Position numbers and translations under genes: made by a program. This document shows positions 60,369 to 64,000 of a DNA stretch of 64,000 nucleotides, piece by piece. Under the pieces are notes generated by a model, which did not search any database, was not told where the DNA came from, and saw nothing but the letters and a program-made list of their open reading frames with translations. The stretch is from Firmicutes bacterium UBA2530 (lineage in GTDB: Bacteria > Bacillota > Clostridia > Tissierellales > Sedimentibacteraceae). The stretch is taken from the NCBI GenBank assembly GCA_002340985.1, contig DDNC01000002.1, forward strand, positions 261,732 to 325,731, read 5' to 3'. How positions within the stretch are numbered: the stretch's first letter is position 1; each line of letters opens with the position of its first letter.

Positions 60369-61666
60369 TGAATAATGCATATACGGGAGAAAAATTAAAG
60401 AGTAAAAGCAGTTCATCATGGGTTGCAGATAATATAGTTACATTGATATTTATTGCATTTACTATATTTGGTTTTGTGGTTTCCGACGGGGTTACAATGA
60501 ACTACTTTCTGACAGAGCTTTCAAGCAGGTTCTTTAGAAATGCATTCCTTGTTCTTTCGCTTATAATACCTGTTGTGGCAGGTCTCGGGCTGAACTTTGG
60601 TATAGTTGTAGGTGCAATGGCAGGTCAGATTGCCATAGCTATTGTGCGGTATTTTGATATGGGCGGAGTTTCAGGAATGTTTCTGACTTTTCTTATAGCA
60701 TTCCCCATAGCGGCATTTTCCGGATACCTTACGGGAATTTTGTACAACAAAACAAGAGGGCAGGAAATGATAGCCAGCCTTATAGTTGGATATTTTGCCA
60801 ATGGTATTTACCAGTTTTTATTCCTGTTTGCAGTGGGGGTAATAATTAAGGTTCCTGCTGATCATCCTATGATTAAGCCTGACGGCGTAGGCGTGAGAAT
60901 GACCGTCGATCTGGTTAAAGTTGAGGATGGCGGGTTAAAATATGCCCTTGATAAAATAATGGAAATACCATTTATGTGGGCAATTCTTATTGTGGCAGCA
61001 GCAGTGCTCTTGCTTCAGGTATTCAGATATGTACGCAATAAAAATATGGCAGCTTTCACCGGCCAGAAAAATGCTACACTTATAAATTCCTTGATATGCG
61101 TTATACTTATCGGTATAAGCGCACATGCCATAGTTACTAAATCAAGTCTTATGATGGTGAGAAAAGTTCCGGTTATGATAGGTTTATTTATTATAGCACT
61201 TTGTATATTCAACGAAAAAATATTGAAAACAAAGTTAGGACAGGACTTCAGAAGTGTTGGGCAAAGTCAGCACATCGCAGAGGTTTCAGGTATAAATGTA
61301 GACAGGACAAGAATAATAGCGACAATCATGTCAACTGTATTGGCGGCATGGGGGCAGATTATGTACCTGCAGAACATGGGAACACTGAACACCTACGGGG
61401 CGCATACACAAATCGGTATGTTCTCAGTTGCTGCACTTCTTGTTGGAGGAGCATCAACTCAAAAAGCGAATATAAGACATGCGATACTGGGAACTCTGTT
61501 GTTTAACTCAATGTTTATAATGTCTCCTGAAATAGGACTTTCACTGTTTGGCAATGCGTTGCTGGGAGAATATTTCAGAACATTCATGGTATACGGTGTT
61601 ATAGGTCTTGCGCTTGGACTTCACGTATGGAGAACATATGTAAAAGGAAAAGAAGTAATTGAGTAA
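60368..61666 (+). CDS. ABC transporter permease (BPD_transp_2 type), subunit 2
   Basis: 432 residues, longer than subunit 1. About nine to eleven membrane segments, with GLNFGIVVGAMAGQIAIAIV near 80, QSQHIAEVSGINVDRTRIIA near 300 and MFSVAALLVGGASTQKANIR near 355. It is a paralog of subunit 1 with an extra loop of about 60 residues. Together they form a heteromeric permease. Starts on a TAATG overlap; the operon ends with a terminator. Confidence 0.93.
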   Translation: MNNAYTGEKLKSKSSSSWVADNIVTLIFIAFTIFGFVVSDGVTMNYFLTELSSRFFRNAFLVLSLIIPVVAGLGLNFGIVVGAMAGQIAIAIVRYFDMGGVSGMFLTFLIAFPIAAFSGYLTGILYNKTRGQEMIASLIVGYFANGIYQFLFLFAVGVIIKVPADHPMIKPDGVGVRMTVDLVKVEDGGLKYALDKIMEIPFMWAILIVAAAVLLLQVFRYVRNKNMAAFTGQKNATLINSLICVILIGISAHAIVTKSSLMMVRKVPVMIGLFIIALCIFNEKILKTKLGQDFRSVGQSQHIAEVSGINVDRTRIIATIMSTVLAAWGQIMYLQNMGTLNTYGAHTQIGMFSVAALLVGGASTQKANIRHAILGTLLFNSMFIMSPEIGLSLFGNALLGEYFRTFMVYGVIGLALGLHVWRTYVKGKEVIE

Positions 61667-61680
61667 TTATATTTAATTAA

Positions 61681-61722
61681 AAGAAGCTACAGCAAAAATT
61701 ATTTGCCGTAGCTTCTTTTTTG
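61681..61722 (+). terminator. Rho-independent terminator of the DUF3798 operon
   Basis: GAAGCTACAGCAAA and TTTGCCGTAGCTTC pair with one mismatch, followed by TTTTTT. Confidence 0.9.
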
Positions 61723-61733
61723 CGGTATAATCA
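61705..61733 (+). promoter_or_regulatory. Promoter of tsaD embedded in the upstream terminator
   Basis: TTGCCG at 61705-61710 (within the terminator's 3' arm), a 17-base spacer and TATAAT at 61728-61733. A short leader leads to tsaD. Confidence 0.75.
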
Positions 61734-61755
61734 TGGCAGTAAAACGGAGGAAGCC

Positions 61756-62778
61756 ATGAAGGATAAAATACTTATACTTGCAATAGAATCATCCTGCGAT
61801 GAAACAGCTGCTGCTGTTGTTGAAAACGGCAGGAATGTTTTGTCTAATATAATATCATCACAGATAGAAATACACAAAGAATTCGGCGGAGTTGTGCCGG
61901 AGGTTGCGTCAAGAAAACATATTGAAAACATAAACGACGTGGTTGAGGAGGCGCTGGCAGAAGCTAATGCAAGCGTTGAAGAAATAGATGCCATAGCCGT
62001 GACCTACGGTCCGGGACTTGTCGGAGCTCTTTTGGTAGGAGTTAACTTTGCAAAGGGTCTTTCCTATGCATGGAGTAAACCTCTTATTGCCGTGAATCAT
62101 ATTGAGGGCCACATAAATGCAAATTTCATAGAGGATAGAGAGCTTGAGCCTCCGTTCATATGCATGGTTGCATCCGGAGGGCACACGCACCTGGTGTATG
62201 TAAAAGATTACGGCAAATACGAAATACTTGGCAAGACGAGAGATGACGCAGCCGGAGAGGCATTTGATAAAATTGCCAGGGCAATAGGACTTGGGTATCC
62301 GGGAGGGCCTCTTATTGACAAAGTTGCAAAAACAGGAAATAGGAATGCAATAAAATTCCCCAGAGTTGTTATTGATGATGAGACATTGGATTTCAGTTTC
62401 AGCGGACTGAAATCTGCAGTATTAAATTATATCCACAACAGCAACCAGAAAAATGAAGAAGTTAATATGGAGGATGTTGCTGCAAGCTTTCAGGAAGCAG
62501 TGGTGGAAGTGCTTGCAATGAAGACGATAAAAGCTGCAAAGCTTAAAAGTTGCGGTACAATCGCTCTTGCAGGAGGAGTTGCATCAAACTCCAGATTGAG
62601 AGAAGCTCTTCAGGAGGAATGCATGAAGCATAATTATAAATTTACAAAACCATCACCTGTTTTATGCACTGACAATGCAGCAATGATTGGATGTGCGGCA
62701 TATTATAAATATTTAAATAAACAATTTGCGGATGCATCGTTAAATGCACTGCCAAACTTAGAACTTGCAGATTTATAA
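61756..62778 (+). CDS. tsaD: tRNA N6-adenosine threonylcarbamoyltransferase
   Basis: 340 residues, typical length. It attaches threonylcarbamoyl to A37 of ANN-decoding tRNAs (t6A) and is essential in most bacteria. ATP/metal motifs: AIESSCDETAAAVV near the start, HIEGH (His115 and His119 chelate metal), MVASGGHTHLVYV, GEAFDKIARAIGLGYPGGP, and ALAGGVASNSRLRE near 280. Start at 61756 because CGGAGG lies right before it and an upstream ATG does not have a site. Confidence 0.97.
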   Translation: MKDKILILAIESSCDETAAAVVENGRNVLSNIISSQIEIHKEFGGVVPEVASRKHIENINDVVEEALAEANASVEEIDAIAVTYGPGLVGALLVGVNFAKGLSYAWSKPLIAVNHIEGHINANFIEDRELEPPFICMVASGGHTHLVYVKDYGKYEILGKTRDDAAGEAFDKIARAIGLGYPGGPLIDKVAKTGNRNAIKFPRVVIDDETLDFSFSGLKSAVLNYIHNSNQKNEEVNMEDVAASFQEAVVEVLAMKTIKAAKLKSCGTIALAGGVASNSRLREALQEECMKHNYKFTKPSPVLCTDNAAMIGCAAYYKYLNKQFADASLNALPNLELADL

Positions 62779-62794
62779 ACAGGAAAAAACAAAA

Positions 62795-62884
62795 AAGTAT
62801 CAACAGCTGTGGATAAAGCTGTTGATACTTGAAATATTGCAGAAAAGTTATACACAGCATATTAACAATCAGTGTATAACTTTT
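62795..62884. terminator. Two strong hairpins between convergent tsaD and ABC-F genes
   Basis: AAGTATCAACAGCT/AGCTGTTGATACTT (62795-62830) is a perfect 14-bp stem. AAAAGTTATACAC/GTGTATAACTTTT (62843-62884) is a perfect 13-bp stem with A/T tracts. Each serves one of the two converging genes. Confidence 0.9.
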
Positions 62885-62885
62885 T

Positions 62886-64000
62886 CTATTCCTCCATGAT
62901 TTCTGCCCACCTTGTGTACAAGTCTTCAAGTTCATTTTTGCAAATGTTTAATTTTTCATTTAGGTCAATAATTAGAACTTTATCATCATATGTCGAAGGT
63001 TGACACAATTCATGCTCTAATTCAGAAATTTTATTTTCATGCATTTCTATTTGTTCTTCCAAGCTTTTTATTGTTCTGTCACGCTGCTGCCTGTCACGTA
63101 TGCTTTCCCGTTCCTTTTTCTTTTCGGCGTTTATTTGTGTCTTTGTTTTGGAAACGGTCACCTCTTCATCTTTTTCCTCAAGCTCCGCTTTCTTTTGTAG
63201 GTAATAATCATAGTTGCCAAGGTATTGAAAAACTCCGTCGGCAGACATGTCATAGATTTTGTCTGTCACCTTGTTCAAGAAGTATCTGTCATGTGATACA
63301 ACCAATATGGTCCCATCATAATTAAGCAGGGCATCCTCCAGAATCTCCTTTGAATCAATGTCAAGGTGGTTGGTAGGCTCATCCATCAGCAGGAAATTTG
63401 CATTTGAAGTCATGAGCTTTAACAGAGAAAGCCTTCCTTTTTCGCCGCCGCTTAAATCGCCTACTATTTTATACATATCGTCGCCATTGAATAAAAACTG
63501 CGCCAGCATGGTACGTATGTCGTAATAGTTGGAGTCAGGGTTGTAATCCCAGATTTCATCTATTACCGTGCTTTCACTGTCAAGGCTGGTCTGCTCTTGG
63601 TCGTAATATCCTATGTTCACATAATGGCCAAGGATTACAGTGCCTTCAAAACGCTCCAATTTATTGGCCAGAACTTTCAGAAGAGTTGATTTTCCTATGC
63701 CGTTGGGACCTATTATTCCCACCCTCTCGCCTTTATAAATGCTCATATACACGTTTTTGAATACCTGATGGTCACTATAGCTTACAGATAAACTTTCTAC
63801 GTTCAGTACATCTCTCCCGCTTTTTATTTTGGGAGTGAATCTCAGCTTGACTTTTTTGCTGTCAGTTACAGGTCTATCCATTTTTTTTATTTTATCGAGA
63901 GCTTTCTGCCTGCTGAATGCCTGGCGGATATTTCTCTTGCTTCCGTAAGCATGGAGGCGACGTATCATTTCTTCCTGACGCTCAATCTCTCTTTCATATT
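62886..64000 (-). CDS. ABC-F family ATPase (ribosome protection/translation factor type), partial
   Basis: At least 371 residues; the N-terminus lies beyond 64000, where the frame stays open. The second nucleotide-binding domain is visible: GPNGIGKSTLLK Walker A, LSGGEKGRLSLLKLM signature (near 63450), LLMDEPTNHLDIDSKE Walker B, and SHDRYFLNKVTDKI. The linker before it and a basic C-terminal coiled coil (RESIRDRQQRDRTIKSLEEQ) are typical of the YdiF/Uup group. No membrane domain is present, so it acts on ribosomes or nucleic acid rather than in transport. Convergent with tsaD. Confidence 0.94.
   Translation of the reverse strand, partial: YEREIERQEEMIRRLHAYGSKRNIRQAFSRQKALDKIKKMDRPVTDSKKVKLRFTPKIKSGRDVLNVESLSVSYSDHQVFKNVYMSIYKGERVGIIGPNGIGKSTLLKVLANKLERFEGTVILGHYVNIGYYDQEQTSLDSESTVIDEIWDYNPDSNYYDIRTMLAQFLFNGDDMYKIVGDLSGGEKGRLSLLKLMTSNANFLLMDEPTNHLDIDSKEILEDALLNYDGTILVVSHDRYFLNKVTDKIYDMSADGVFQYLGNYDYYLQKKAELEEKDEEVTVSKTKTQINAEKKKERESIRDRQQRDRTIKSLEEQIEMHENKISELEHELCQPSTYDDKVLIIDLNEKLNICKNELEDLYTRWAEIMEE

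Overview
The window looks like chromosome from a low-GC, anaerobic, spore-forming Firmicute of the class Clostridia. The support is AT-rich sequence with many ATA and AGA/AGG codons, strong GGAGG ribosome-binding sites, a Tlp-type small acid-soluble spore protein, an oxygen-sensitive class III ribonucleotide reductase, S-layer (SLH) surface proteins, sigma-54 regulons and CoA-based fermentation genes. A Sedimentibacter-like organism is possible, but that is only an impression.

Layout. 1-2.6 kb: a potassium channel/transporter pair (partial TrkH/KtrB and a TrkA-like partner), an FMN-binding lipoprotein and an Lrp regulator. 2.6-5.8 kb: a cobalamin riboswitch followed by nrdDG. 5.8-8.3 kb: a nearly gene-free stretch with a spore-protein gene, an SDR remnant, repeated hairpin elements and three consecutive cobalamin-type riboswitches, each with its own promoter; only the last has an intact gene (a YezD-like protein of 48 residues). 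8.3-16.4 kb: an undefined leader, a secreted surface protein and a 1942-residue S-layer protein with DUF4430-like domains. 16.6-17.9 kb: a fifth cobalamin riboswitch in front of a YitT-family membrane protein. 18-21.2 kb: an AraC-GyrI regulator, two small phage-like or Clostridial proteins and two LytTR regulators. 21.5-28.1 kb: a promoter and terminator-containing leader driving an SLH-anchored alpha/alpha-toroid protein, a membrane-anchored DUF4430 protein, an EcfT and a fused EcfA-EcfA-EcfS protein.

The two surface loci, together with the riboswitch cluster, suggest a corrinoid scavenging system. Animal intrinsic factor and transcobalamin combine an alpha6/alpha6 barrel with a beta domain related to DUF4430. 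Here the same two folds are made as separate surface proteins directly upstream of a vitamin-type ECF importer. Substrate identity is inferred, not shown.

28-39 kb: a tocopherol-cyclase-like protein, histidine ammonia-lyase behind an attenuator-like leader, a sigma-54-controlled cysteine-desulfidase-family gene with its divergent activator, a DUF815 ATPase, and an ECF sigma/anti-sigma pair with a matching autoregulatory promoter. 37.7-46.3 kb: a second sigma-54 activator facing a catabolic operon (PanE-like reductase, BKACE enzyme, thiolase, SDR, GntP permease, CoA-transferase), probably for a carnitine-like or other beta-keto acid. 46.4-54.5 kb: yhaM-addB-addA. 54.5-64 kb: two unknown proteins, a DUF3798 ABC importer of unknown substrate, tsaD, and a partial ABC-F protein.

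No rRNA, tRNA, CRISPR array or intact insertion sequence was seen. Most assignments rest on reading motifs by eye, without any database search.
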